From Lathyrus oleraceus (Eukaryota > Streptophyta > Magnoliopsida > Fabales > Fabaceae), in the NCBI RefSeq assembly GCF_024323335.1, contig NC_066584.1:270917618-270981617 (forward strand): a stretch of 64,000 nt of DNA, read 5' to 3'. The translations under genes and the position numbers were made by a program. Positions 1 to 10,979 of this stretch are shown here, in pieces. Position 1 is the stretch's first letter, and every line of letters starts with the position of its first letter. Below the pieces are notes generated by a model. It saw only the letters and a program-made list of their open reading frames with translations. It did no database searches and had not been told where the DNA came from.

Positions 1-19
1 TAATATGAAAATGATACAC

Positions 20-295
20 ACGTGCGCACACTCACGCAAACACATACACGCACACACTTGCATGCACGCAAGCACACACACACACACGCACACACACGCG
101 CGCACACTTATGCACGCACGCACACACACGCACACACACACATACACACACGTGCACTCATGCACACACGCGCACACACACACGCGCTCGCACACGCACA
201 CACACGTGCACACACGCGCGCACACACACACACACACGCACGCACTCACTCATGCATGCACGCCCACGCACGCACGCGCGCGCGCGCACACACAA

Positions 296-310
<15 letters not shown>
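20..310. repeat. CA-rich compound microsatellite
   Basis: The stretch is almost entirely alternating CA with CG and TG interruptions (cacaca, cgcaca, tgcaca). It is a simple-sequence repeat directly abutting a TA run. The His/Thr/Ala-rich open frames here (HTHTHT) come from the repeat and are not genes. Confidence 0.97.

Positions 311-381
<71 letters not shown>
311..381. repeat. (TA)n microsatellite
   Basis: About 35 uninterrupted TA dinucleotides follow the CA block. The CA-to-TA junction is typical of a compound microsatellite. The 382-440 stretch that follows shows no feature. Confidence 0.97.
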
Positions 382-383
<2 letters not shown>

Positions 384-439
384 AATACATAATAAATTCA
401 AAATAAAATAGATCCGAAAAGAGTACTCCTAATACAAAT

Positions 440-1700
440 ACTATATACTACAAAATATGACAAATTCGAGCCCCTATGTTCCTACGCTGCCTCATGTACT
501 ACCTCAGAGCCATCCAAAAAGAGTCATATGTCTATACTCGTCTGCCTAATCTCCATGATACAGTGACATCTAGGAAACACATTAATAACATGATCTGCCC
601 TAGCCTACTCCTCATATAGTATTTTTTGATGAGTTGGACTAGGTAGATCTTCTAGAGAATCCAATCTCATATAAGAATGTGACACCCTGAAATATCATTG
701 AATGTAATCATGTATAGCACTCGAGTCACTAACAGTAATGATACTCTATGTCTCATCCGATACCAGATGATTAAATTAATCAACAAACATGGTATACATA
801 TCTCTATGTGTCATAGCGGGAAGAGCCGACTCAGAAGGGTCTTTGGGAATAAATTTCATGTATCCGATTTGTCACATGACACACTCATGTAGATGAGGAT
901 ACGTCAGATGAGAACCACAAGCCAACCACCACGAGTATAAGGCTATGTCGTCAAAGAGACGCGTCTCACGGTGAGTGACATAAGTATGAAAGTGTATATC
1001 ATCTTCTACCAAATGATCATGATACAATATATTTGCCTCAGTCGCTTGATTCTCTTTGAGCGGGACGAATGCAGAAACACGTGGCATATTCTCAGTGTAG
1101 GTCAGAACAGATGACCAACCAGATATGCGTGGGAAGTGTTGGGGAATCCAAGCCTGAAAATGGTACATATGAATCATTAGTAAAAGATGCTGAAATAGGC
1201 GTAACAAAAGTGTTATGAAAATATCACACAAACACTAAAGGATGTAAAAATATTACAGTCAATTGTGTGATATTGTCGAACATCTATTGGTTTTCCATAT
1301 ACAACCTTCAACTAACTTGAAGTATATATAAACTAAACAAACGCCCCATCCCTCCAATTGTACTCATGGATCCGCTCCAAGTCATCAAAGTATCGAAGGC
1401 AGACCACGTCCACATAAGGTCCACTCTTGTCCATAAAAATAGACGTTCCAACCAAATACAATATGTATGATCTCAGAGTGTATGCTCTATATTGTGCAAC
1501 CTGCTCGCCATCACCGGAAACCTGCTCTACATCATGCAGTTGTTGTGTATACAACCTTTCCAGGACTCGAAACCTCACACGAGCTCCGGGGTGGCTTCTA
1601 AATCCTTTATGGAATCCCTGGGTCAGCTCCCAGATAGTGTACCATCGTCTTCAGTGTGTCATCTATGTTAATCTTGATGTGGTCTAATAGTCTCCCCCTT
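440..1700 (-). pseudogene. Plant mobile domain (PMD, MAIN-like) pseudogene
   Basis: Read on the minus strand, three blocks resemble the plant mobile domain found in MAIN-like proteins, in the 'serine/threonine phosphatase 7 long form homolog' genes and in transposon-borne genes. Near 1560-1690 there is DTLKTMVHYLGADPG. At 1333-1578 there is LERLYTQQL, then YILYLVGTSIFMDKSG and LRYFDDLERIHEYNW. At 872-1231 there is AWIPQHFPRISGW, PRVSAFVPLK and RLFDDIALYSWWLACGS. A decayed C-terminal tail (GYMKFIPKDPSESALPAMTHRD, with stops) continues to about 440. The blocks lie in different frames with stop codons between them, so the gene is broken, although some frame changes may be introns. It could be a host gene relic or a piece of a PMD-carrying transposon; I see no transposon ends. 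Confidence 0.72.
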
Positions 1701-2026
1701 ATCAGAATATGCATTATGCATCTTATTATGGTCTAACAGTTTCTTCCTAAAAGGGTTTCTGAGTAGGTGACACATGTCTCCTACAGGAAGATAAAGGTAG
1801 AGATGCATGAGCCTCAGAAGTAGGCACCCCTGCATCAACTGGGCTAAAAATGATAGGTGCATGTGATGATCAAGCTCTTTCCCTCTGAACTGATGCATGT
1901 TACACAACTCTTATAGGCCTCAATATATCTTGGTTATCAATCATAATGCATGTAAGTAGACCACACAAGCATTATAAATATGAAACACAATGAGATCAAG
2001 CCAAAAAATGAAGACTGGTAAATTCT

Positions 2027-2086
2027 AGAGATGCATCTCCATATTTTGGAAATCAAAATATTGGAAAATTCTGGAGATGCATCTCC
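2027..2086. repeat. Palindromic GGAGATGCATCTCC motif, two copies
   Basis: A perfect 14-base palindrome, GGAGATGCATCTCC, is at 2073-2086. A one-mismatch copy (AGAGATGCATCTCC) is at 2027-2040 in matching context: both follow an AATTCT box and lie beside ATATTTTGGAA or ATATTGGAAAATT. They lie upstream of the minus-strand PMD pseudogene. Confidence 0.8.
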
Positions 2087-2242
2087 GTAAGGTTCTACAA
2101 CTCAAAAGCACGTTAATGACAAAAATGTAGTACATGCCAACATCCAAAACAACAGATTGATCATTTAAACTACCTATCAAACACATTTTTAATTTCAACA
2201 ATATATCTAAAGTACCTATTACATAATCTAATGCTCAATTTC

Positions 2243-2451
<209 letters not shown>

Positions 2452-2670
2452 TAGAATAATCATAAACTTACCAAATGTGAGTTTAGTTTGATGTTGAGTG
2501 AGCTCTTTGATCGATTTGATTTTGATGGAATACACTTTGAAGTGAGTTGAATTATATTGAGAGAATGTGAGTTGAGAGAGTTTTATATTTGAAAGGTTGA
2601 GAGTTTGAGAGTATTTTGGGAAGTGATAAAGGAGAAAGCTCTTGGCTCATTTTTTATTAAAACAACGTCT

Positions 2671-2783
2671 GGAGATGAATCTCCGTAATTTACACAGAGA
2701 GGCATTTTCGTAATTTTTTGACTTAGCCTTAGGGCCTAAGTCAGAAATGAATGTGTTTGAGGTGCGTTTAGAGATGTATCTCC
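2671..2783. repeat. Two further copies of the GGAGAT-n-ATCTCC palindrome
   Basis: GGAGATGAATCTCC lies at 2671-2684, followed by CGTAA as after the copy at 2073. GAGATGTATCTCC lies at 2771-2783, followed by ATATT as after the copy at 2027. The shared flanks indicate a dispersed repeat unit larger than the palindrome itself. Confidence 0.7.
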
Positions 2784-2884
2784 ATATTCTAGGGATATTT
2801 TTGGTTTTTCAAGAGGGTTTGGTAGCAATTCTTAGGGTTTCTTAAGCAACTTCCTAAGTTTTTGGTTTCCTATTTCTCCCTCTC

Positions 2885-3934
2885 TAGAGCGTTCTTGATA
2901 AAAATTATTTGTGATTTTTCTAGATTGAGGGCTTGTCCCCCAACCTCCTCATATAGATTAAATATCTCCTTCTATTTTGTTCTTTCATGTTCATCTTCCC
3001 TACAAAATTAAAAATCATCTACCAACGAAAAAATGGGTGTCAGGAGCGCGGCTCCCTGACACACCTTAATACCATGAATTTCTCTTTTTTCCTCTGCTAT
3101 CTTTAATAAGGCATAAATTTATCCAACATCCATTAGAAAAATGTAAGGTGATAATAGGCCATCTCGTCTCAAGTCTCTCTTGGGATTCATTGGTCCATCA
3201 TTTCTCCATTTACCATGACTTCATAGTGAATACTCTTCATACATATACATATTCAATAAACCCATATCATGGAAGCCCGTCTTCTTCATAATACTTTAAA
3301 CATAGTTCCAATTAACTATATCATATGCTTTAGTAATATCAATCTTTAGGATAACTCCCCCCACCTTTCTTTTTGTTTTCAACTTCATGTGGTGAATGAT
3401 TTCATAAGAAACCATTATATTATTTATGATCAATATATTCTCTTCAAAAGCGGTTTGTTCTAGAAAAATTCATTTATGAAATAAAGGTTTAAGGAAAATT
3501 GCAAATATTGTTGATATTACAAAGGGATATAGGATATACAATGCACATTGACTTTGAGTTGTCCTTCTTAGAATGAGGGAAATATTAGTAGCCATAATTT
3601 GATGTGGAAATCTCCCATTCCAGTCATGCCATCCTCACGTTAAAGAACTCGACTAAAAAAATGTGCCAAAACTTCTTGTAGAAAGTCTGTTTCAGCCCAT
3701 CTAGCCACAAAGCTTTGTTATAATGCAATGAAAATAATGCTTTCTTGAATTCAAAAATTTAAAGTAAGGAGTATGCAGTTGTCACCATTCAAAAAATAAG
3801 GGAAACTATATTGAAGATGTTATTTTCTTTATTCGAATTATGTGAATATAAATTTTTAAAATACTTGTTAACCACCCCACACATTTCATGTTGAGTCTCA
3901 ACTATCTCACCTTCATTATTTTGTAAATTTGTTA
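2885..3934 (-). pseudogene. LINE reverse transcriptase, 3' half (decayed)
   Basis: Minus-strand translation gives the order of a plant L1-type ORF2 reverse transcriptase. Next to the CACTA insertion are GEIVETQHEMCGVVNKYFKNLY and then KALWLDGLKQTFYKKFW (usual form DKAPGPDGLNPxFxQxFW). At 3308-3352 is LKIDITKAYDIVNW, the RT motif containing the first catalytic Asp. Further on are LLSPYIFLMD and SLVDDF (3010-3027), a decayed FADD box, and then GGQALNLEKSQIIFIKN (usual SGQxxNxxKSxIxFSxN). Stops occur (for example NYV-stop-SIM after the KAYD motif) and frames shift, so it is dead. The 5' half lies beyond a CACTA insertion at 5885-6760. Confidence 0.88.
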
Positions 3935-4509
3935 CACTATTACAAAATACACCTATTGTAACATGCTATTATATTGACTCTTCAATCATCCTAAATAATA
4001 GCTATAATTTAGTCGCCTATTTTTTTTATTAAAATACTTTTTACTACGATCCATACTAATAATCGTGGTGATATGTTAATGCTTACAGACTTCAAATCTC
4101 AGAACCAACAATTTTTATTTTTAAGTTTCAAATTGGGAATGTCGCTTATAATCTTATATTTATATTAAAATTAAAATACTTTTCACCACAGTGTAAAATA
4201 GAACCCGTTGTGAAATGTATCTACATTTTATCACGGTTGTTTTTATCAACCGTGGTGAAAAGTATAACCTATATTTAAGCGAAAGTTCTCTCGTTCAAGA
4301 CAAAACAATCGTCTCTCTCATAAAACAAAACCATAACATCTCTCTCATGCCGTATCATAATCTCCATGAATGGTTGCATACAATTTTTCATAAAACTCAA
4401 CATATCTTCTTCAACTCCTATGGATCAAGGAAAGGTGTTATACAATACTCATTTCTTTCACTTCCTCTTCACATTTCAGGTACGTGAGACGTTTCCACAT
4501 TTTATGTTA

Positions 4510-5060
4510 TGAGTTGTGATATTTTTTAATGTTTATGTTGAGATATGTTAATGTTTTTGTTGAGCTATGATGTATGTTGTTGTTGATAAAAATTGTATGT
4601 TGTTGATAATTTTGTTTTTGTTGAAAAATGTTGTATGTTGTTGATAAAATTTATATGTTGTTGTTAAGATAAGTTGTTTTTGATAAAAAGTTATATGTTG
4701 TTGATGCTTTTTTTTTGTTGATAAAAGTTGTATGTTGTTGTTGATAAAAGTTATATGTTTTTGTTGATAAAAGTTGTATGCTGTTGTTGATAAAAGTTAT
4801 ATGTTATTGTTGATAAAATTTGTGTATTGTTGATGATTTTGTTTTTGTTGATAAAAGTTGTATGTTGTTGTTGATAAAAATTAGGTGTTATTGTTGATAA
4901 AAATTGTATTTTGTTGTTAAGGTATGTTGTTATTGATAAAAGTTGTATGTTGTTGTTGATAAAAGTTATATGTTATTGTTAAGGTATATTGTTGTTGATG
5001 ATTTTGGTTTTGTTGATAAAAGTTATGTTATTGTTGATATTTTTGTTATTTTTAATGATA
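4510..5060 (+). repeat. TTGTTGATAAAAG minisatellite inside the CACTA
   Basis: Irregular tandem copies of a 15-30 base unit built from TTGTTGATAAAAGTTGTATG, with variants in TTG number and AGTTATATG endings. It fills the left-centre of the non-autonomous CACTA element and has no coding potential. Confidence 0.85.
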
Positions 5061-5223
5061 TACCTTGTATATTGCAACTTTCATTAAGTTCAATCAATAT
5101 GTCATAGAAGATGAGTTTATTATATTGTATGTCGTTTGAATGTTTTCAACCCCTCACTGAATATATAACCTTTCAAATTTAATTAGAAAATAATAATATA
5201 AAAAATTAAGATAACGTTAGAAA

Positions 5224-5496
5224 ATAACTAACATTGTCAATGTTTTACGTGCTTTATTTAGCCCATTATCCGTATCTCGCTCTTTGACTGTTAGAATTTA
5301 GTTTAATCCTTGTAGTTTTTCAGTAAACATTTTGTTTACTAGTTCATTATGAAAAATAAAACATTGCATAATGAACTAGTAAAAAAAGGAAGTGTTGATT
5401 TAAGAACTACATGCATTAAACCAAATTCTAACAGTCAAAAAGTGAAATACGGATAACAGATTGTTGAAAGCTCGAAAAACATTGACTAGTGTAACT
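5224..5496. repeat. Large imperfect hairpin inside the CACTA
   Basis: The left arm (about 5224-5351) is complementary to the right arm (about 5363-5496): GTCAATGTTTT pairs with AAAACATTGAC, TGACTGTTAGAATTT with AAATTCTAACAGTCA, and TTTACTAGTTCATTATG with CATAATGAACTAGTAAA. The loop is only about 15 bases. It could be a MITE within the CACTA or an inverted duplication. A transcript would fold into a hairpin of about 115 base pairs. Confidence 0.85.
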
Positions 5497-5884
5497 TGTT
5501 ATTCTAATATAACTTAATTTTGTTATATTATTAATTTATAAATCAGATTGAAAGATAATATGTTTATTGACAAGTTGGTGAAACAAGTATTTCACCCAAG
5601 TTATAATAAACTCAAGTGAACATATCACAATGGTTTCTAGTTATAACCGTGGTAAAATTTAGTACGTTCAGTTGTGGTGAAATATAGAAAAATCTCTCAA
5701 AATTCTGGTGATGGGTATCGAACCTCTGACCTCCATGTTTTACTACGATGGTTTTTTAAAATCATAGTGATATGTAAAGCGCTACTAGGTTGAAACATAC
5801 TACCATACCTTACATTACCCTGGTTGGTCAACCGTGATGATATCCATATTTTAACCGTGGTAAAATGGCCTTTTCATAGTAGTG

Positions 5885-6760
5885 TTATCTTGTTGCTTCT
5901 TTGCTTACTACTTGTCATGGCATGAAAAAAGTTAGCATTAATGTTTCCCTTGCGCATCAAATACACCTTTGTTATTTCCTAAAAAAATACACCTTATTAT
6001 TCTAAAATCCCACTCATATTTCTTTGGACCTCCTTATGGAGATTCTTCTAATTTTGTGATATGGATCCTCTAAAATTTTCAAGCTTTTTATGATACTTTA
6101 ATGATGACATGATATTTGGTATGAAACCTCCTACTCCATTCATTCATTTTCTTAGTAGAATTATTGAGGTCGGTAAGCATGTTTTCATCATTTTCCTTCC
6201 TCCACCTTCTATTAAGTATCACCTCCAACTCTTCTTGTGTATCCATGTATTTTAAAATTTAAAATTCCTTGTGATATTTTTCTTATCCCCTTCTTAAAGA
6301 TTGAGTAGAATAAGATAGTGGTTGAGTCAATCCACTATAATATTGTGCAATTAGAGTCGTTGTAGCTTATCATACCAAGTTTGCATTATACTTTACCTAC
6401 CTAAGCCCCATCCTTCACCTCTTCCTTTCCACACCCTTTAACCCATATAAACAAGGATATTAACAAGGAAACCAATTCGTGGTAAATCAACCAAATTACT
6501 ATCTTGCATCACTTCAAAACACCTCTAATACTCCATGATCAATGGTCAATGTTACTTCTTTTGTCATCATTTGAAAGCAAGTTATTGAAGTTTCCCATAA
6601 TATACCATTGACGAATTATCTTGAGAGAGTGTACAAAGTAAATTTCGTGAGTTGTCCTTCTTTCATTATTTGGGTATCCATAGAAACCCGTGAGTCTTCA
6701 TTGAGGATAAACAAAGTGACTTACTTCTAGATTTGTTGTTCCTTTGGTTGTCTGCTTTAG
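5885..6760 (-). pseudogene. LINE endonuclease to RT N-terminus, 5' half (decayed)
   Basis: Minus-strand translation gives the upstream part of the same LINE ORF2. At 6656-6690 is LTGFYGYPNNERR, the hallmark of the apurinic endonuclease (usual WRLTGFYGYPExxxR). Next comes WYIMGNFNNLLSNDDKRSN (usual MGDFNEILxxxDKxGG), then a degraded stretch and NANFFHAMTSSKQRSNKI (usual NTKFFHxxAxxRRxRNxI), which ends at the CACTA target site. Stops and frameshifts are present. With the CACTA removed the reading frame continues as KITNLQNNEGEI, joining this half to 2885-3934. Confidence 0.85.
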
Positions 6761-6805
6761 GAAAAATAACATGGGCAAAAAAATATGAATTTGTGAAGAG
6801 ACAAC

Positions 6806-7650
6806 ATGTGGGACAAGATGTTCCAGCATGTGTAAAGAATTTGTCCTCAGTCTGGAAAATAGATTCAGTGAGTAAATCTGAGCGTGTTTTTTGCTGATTC
6901 CAAGAATATTTGTCGTTTATGTTTTGTATCTTTTAGAAATATGAATTTAAGGAAGATTGGCTAAAAGATTGTCCAAGACCATATCAAATCTAAGAAGATT
7001 CAAATTAATTTTAAAATCATATCTTTTTGGACAAGCAAATCAAATCTTCATAAAAAACAAATAGGTATCAAATCAAATCTTATTGAAGATCTTGCAGATG
7101 GAGCTATATATATAGAGAGACTCGGACCCAATAAAGAAAACAAGAAAAAGACACACAAAGATATTGGCGTTTAGTGTGTTGGAATTTTGTTCTTTGAGTC
7201 TTTATAGTTTTGTTGTTTATTGTAAATCTCTAAAAAACCTTAAAGTGAATATTCTAGACATAAAAGTTGATTGTTAGTTGAGTTGTAATTCAACATCTTT
7301 AATATGTTGAAAGTATAGATCACTAGGTTAGTGATTGAAAGAAAGTGATATGAGCTCTCATATTTAGAGGGAGTCATAAATAGAAAGACACAAATAGTAT
7401 TAGGAAGTAGGCATTGAACAATGTTTTTTTATCTAAGACTAATTATACTAATACTATTGAGAGTGTATTTCCTTTCTTGGATTAGAAACCCACAAACATA
7501 GATGACGTTGCACTGAATTGAGTTAACAACTCTCTTGTGTTATTTATTGCTTTCTACTCCTTAGTCTATGATAATCTGTTATAAACTGTTTTTTGCGGTA
7601 CACAGTGTCTAAGACATTTTATCTCACATTAGTCCTTCTTAGAACAAAAT
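6806..7650 (+). mobile_element. Probable copia/SIRE-like solo LTR (degraded)
   Basis: The stretch begins TGTGGGACAAGATGTTCC, a start reminiscent of SIRE-type copia LTRs. It contains a TATA-rich promoter-like box (GCTATATATATAGAGAG near 7094) followed by an AGAAAGACACAAA-rich stretch, and ends near a CACATTAGTCCTTCTTAGAACA region. There is no coding sequence. No matching partner LTR, PBS or clear target duplication was found, so family and exact borders are uncertain. Confidence 0.4.
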
Positions 7651-7822
7651 TTTAAGATTGATTTAATTAGAAGATGATTTTTTTTATACTTTTTGATGGA
7701 AATGTCTCTGAAATTAAATAAAATTAAAGTCCCAAAATGCTTTAAATTAATTCTTAAATTAACCTACTTTTGAATTTTTTTAATAGTTATTATTAATGAA
7801 TGGTGACCTTCACCCATTCATT

Positions 7823-9374
7823 GGGTGAACTACTTTTTGTTTGTTTTTGTTTTTATATTTTTTGAATTAATTGAATGTTTTTTTAATAATATAACATAAA
7901 TTAATAATGAAAAAACATAATTCAAATTTTTATAAAAAAATATAAATAATTTTTATACTTTATTTCCATATACTTAATATTTCTTTATAATAAAACATTC
8001 TTTTAATTTTACTATGTAATTGTAAAATATTGAGAAAATGTATAAAAAATTTAAAATATATTAAAAAATATTTGAAAAAAACATTGTGTGCAATAAATTT
8101 CAGTAATATTATATCAACAATTTAGATTTTTTTTTTAAATTTTAAGATTTTGCTTGCATTTCTATCGGCAATTTAGGAATATGTGATATGCATGTATGAA
8201 TTTGTACCGACATTTTAGATATTGCTGAAAATATGCATTTATGCATATCGATAATTTCTAAAATATGGGTATAAACATATACAAGCATACCACATATTTC
8301 TAAATTTTCGATATATGTAGGGGTGTGATTGGATATTTTAAAAAGTAGATAGTTCAATTCATTTTTTATTTATTTTTTTGTTTGCCATGATGAGAAAAGG
8401 AAGATACTCCGAGATTATTTCTAGTTTGAGCGGGAAAACATAGAGTAGCTGTAGAGAGCTCTAGTGGAGGAAGCGGAGATGACGGAAAGTAGTTGCATAC
8501 TAGGGCGGGAAAAGTAATCTCCATCGGTTCTCATTATAGAAGGATTGAGCAGTATCTTTGACCCCGTGATCTCCAGCGTAAAAGATGTAGAGTTGGACGG
8601 GTCATAGATCATGATGTCAAACTAGATATTGTCGTTGTTGATGATGTTGACCACCCTTCTGTTGTCTGGGCAATGCAAGAGATTATGCAGTTTGTATATA
8701 AAAACATCAAAAGGGGTGTCCTCTATGAGCCAAAAACCAATATGAGGTTTCATGCCAATGAAGTTCATAAATGCGAGATACCAAAAGTGAGACGTTGTGA
8801 GGTGTTTTTTAACACCATATGAGATATAATTATACAAGTTTTAAATTATTATTGACCATGCAAAAATATCGATGCAATCACAATCCTACCAAAGTTTTGA
8901 CACAATCATAATTGTTCAAAAATAACACTACCAAATTTTTAAGGGTTGTGGCAAAATATCCGGTATACTGGATTTTTTGAAACATCGGGTAAATCTTTTA
9001 TGTGTTTATACCAAAATTTTAGAAATTATCGGTATGCATAATTGCATTTTTATCGGTAATTTCTAAATTATCGGAATAAACACATACAAACACACCACAT
9101 ATTTATGAATTATCGATAAAAATGCAAGTTTTGAAATTTACCAAACATTTCTAAATTGTCAATATAATATTGTCGAAATTTATTGAACATAATATTTTTT
9201 CAAATACTTTTATCATATTTTTAATATTTTATACATTTTCTCAATATTTTAGCATTACATACTAAAATTAAAATAATATTTTATTATAAATAAATATTAA
9301 ATATATAGAAATAAAGCATTAAAAATTATGTAAGTTTTTTTAATTTAAATTTTGTACTGTTATATTTGTGACCC
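7823..9374. mobile_element. Foldback element with about 450-base inverted arms
   Basis: The left arm (about 7823-8290) and the reverse complement of about 8970-9374 match over most of their length. Shared blocks include TATTGAGAAAATGTATAA, CAATAAATTTC, ATTATGCATACCGATAATTTCTAAA and GGTATAAACA. The outer ends read GGGTGAAC on the left and GGGTCACA on the reversed right. Long inverted arms around a unique centre suit a foldback or Mutator-like element. No convincing target duplication was seen, so the exact ends are tentative. The arms have clearly diverged, so the element is old. Confidence 0.72.
8421..8837 (-). pseudogene. Unrecognised ORF pair in the foldback loop
   Basis: Two minus-strand frames lie in the unique centre of the foldback. 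One (8622-8837) reads GVKKHLTTSHFWYLAFMNF and GFWLIEDTPFDVFIYKLHNLLHCPDN. After a stop, a second (8421-8612) reads IYDPSNSTSFTLEITGSKILL. A single stop between them in the same frame suggests one former coding stretch of at least 135 codons. I recognise no family. Position between inverted arms would fit a captured gene piece, but that is a guess. Confidence 0.35.
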
Positions 9375-10890
9375 GTGTGACATCCCCACAGAGCATCGGG
9401 GACTCGGGCTCGGGAAAAATGATGTATATAATATAGTTATCTTCCATAGGTCATATGAGAAGGAGTCATGCCTTGACTCCCTGAAAAAATAGGTAGTCAG
9501 CAGTCTCTCCTAGTCATGGGGGAGCATATATTATTTCTAAGGGTTTCCTAAACCCTAGGCCCAAAAGTCCCCTATCAAGGACAGAGCCATGTTAACAAAA
9601 GTGTAGGCATGTTCCCCAACTTAGTTTTGGTTTCTATGTAGTCCTACTATATGTTTCAACGGCCATATATGAGTATAATAATGTAAACAATATACACCAT
9701 AATGCATATGCAAGAGTGAAGTCATATGTATATCTCCCGCCCCTTTCTTTGTTTTCATTCATTTAAGTTTTAGAAAAACATACCACTAATAATATATATA
9801 CCTTTCTATTTTGATTTTATTTTTAATAGTTTATTTTTTAAAACATGCATGTAGAATTGTTTTACACCTAAATTTTGCATGTTTATTTATTATAGCTAAC
9901 AAATTATTTCATACACTTGTTTTATTTTTTACTATAGCAAATAAAAAAAAACTTAAATAGTCTGTTGGTCCCTGTAAGTTAACGAAATTTTGATTTTGGT
10001 CCCTGTAATTTTTTTTTGTCTGAGTCCCTATATCTCACTTTTTGTGTTGGTTTTAGTCCCTAAAATCAAAATCCGCAGGTTTCCTGCGGATTTTCATTCG
10101 AATTTTCCTGCGGTTTTTAGTTTTAGGGACTAAAAACAACATAAAAGTGATATATATGGACTCAGACAAAAAAAAAATTACAGGGACCAAATGACTATTT
10201 AAGCCATGAAAAAAATCATAAATTCATATATAATATTGCCCCCATTACTCAAATTCTCTAGCTTCGCCCCTGTCCCCTATAGATAGTCCTCCCCTAAAGG
10301 TAAGAAGGGAGATCCTAATTGATACGCTTATACCTAAGCACCAAATGGATATACAAAGTCTCTCACCTCGCTTGGTCCTCTAAAACCATAAAAAATAACC
10401 GTATAGGGCTTCTCGCCGCCGTGGATAAGCCCTAACCACTATAAATCACTATAACCCTACTAAGGCCTCTAAGTACCCCTGGCCTTGCAGGGGTAACATG
10501 CACACCTATATTTTTTTACTAGTACGGTGGCACCAACCGTGAGGCTTCATAAAAATAACTTGGGCCACACATTATTCATCACAACCACCCTAATCACTTT
10601 TACCCTACACTCCTACACCTAGCCACCCCCGACCATGGTTAACAGAAGATTTACATCCCCTACACCAGAAGGTACCATGTGTAATGGTGATGTCGACGCC
10701 CTAGAGGAAATGTATACCAATATGGATAAACTACGATGTTATAACTAGACACTGGAGGACAATGTCCATAACATTAGACAATACCAATAAGAATCTAATC
10801 CCTCAGAGGAGATGAAAGTGTTGGATCCCTAACTAATCTTAGACGAGATATAGGGAGTGTTTGTCCCTATCCTTAAGGAGATACCACATT
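9375..10890 (+). mobile_element. Unassigned LTR-retrotransposon remnant
   Basis: The stretch starts near GTGTGACATCCCCACAGAGC, contains a promoter-like CACTATAAATCACTATAA near 10437, and then a short open segment from ATG at 10635 (MVNRRFTSPTPEGTM, then ALEEMYTNMDKL) broken by TAG, TAA and further stops. That arrangement (LTR-like region, leader, start of a gag-like frame) suggests a retroelement, but I cannot name the family. A MITE at 9952-10203 interrupts it. The 10204-10630 stretch otherwise shows no gene. Confidence 0.35.
9952..10203. mobile_element. Legume-type MITE with GGTCCCTGTAA inverted repeats
   Basis: Long terminal inverted repeats start CTTAAATAGTC and end GACTATTTAAG. Within them GGTCCCTGTAA is mirrored by TTACAGGGACC, and TGTCTGAGTCC by GGACTCAGACA. 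The centre is itself palindromic around CCGCAGGTTTCCTGCGG. It has no coding capacity. The flanks show an imperfect duplication of roughly ATRAAAAAA, compatible with a 9-base Mutator-type target duplication. Confidence 0.85.
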
Positions 10891-10916
10891 TGTCTTGCGT
10901 ATAATAAAATTTAAGT

Positions 10917-10928
10917 TGGCATCAGAGC
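10917..10928 (+). promoter_or_regulatory. Primer binding site (tRNA-iMet type)
   Basis: TGGCATCAGAGC differs by one base from TGGTATCAGAGC, the usual plant site complementary to the 3' end of initiator methionine tRNA. It lies 52 bases upstream of the gag start. Confidence 0.8.
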
Positions 10929-10979
10929 AGACACCCTGTTCTGTTTGGGTGAGCTCCATGGAAAGTATATTTTGTTTAA

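Larger units (their letters stand above)
3932..5887. mobile_element. Non-autonomous CACTA transposon in the LINE
   Basis: The element runs 3935-5884. It starts CACTATTACAAAA and ends with the reverse complement of CACTACTATGAAAAGG, so both ends carry the CACTA terminus of En/Spm-type DNA transposons with imperfect TIRs. A 3-base target duplication TTA flanks it (3932-3934 and 5885-5887), the size expected for this superfamily. Subterminal copies of an ACCGTGGTGA-like box occur near 4177-4260 and 5620-5870 in both orientations. No transposase is encoded, so movement would have depended on a partner element. It lies inside a LINE whose frame joins cleanly across it. The 90-codon frame at 4215-4487 has no recognisable similarity. 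Confidence 0.9.

Noticed and set aside
5..411. His/Thr-rich and Ile/Tyr-rich open frames over 100 codons
   Set aside because: They are read through CA and TA microsatellites; the same applies to both strands at 2170-2535.
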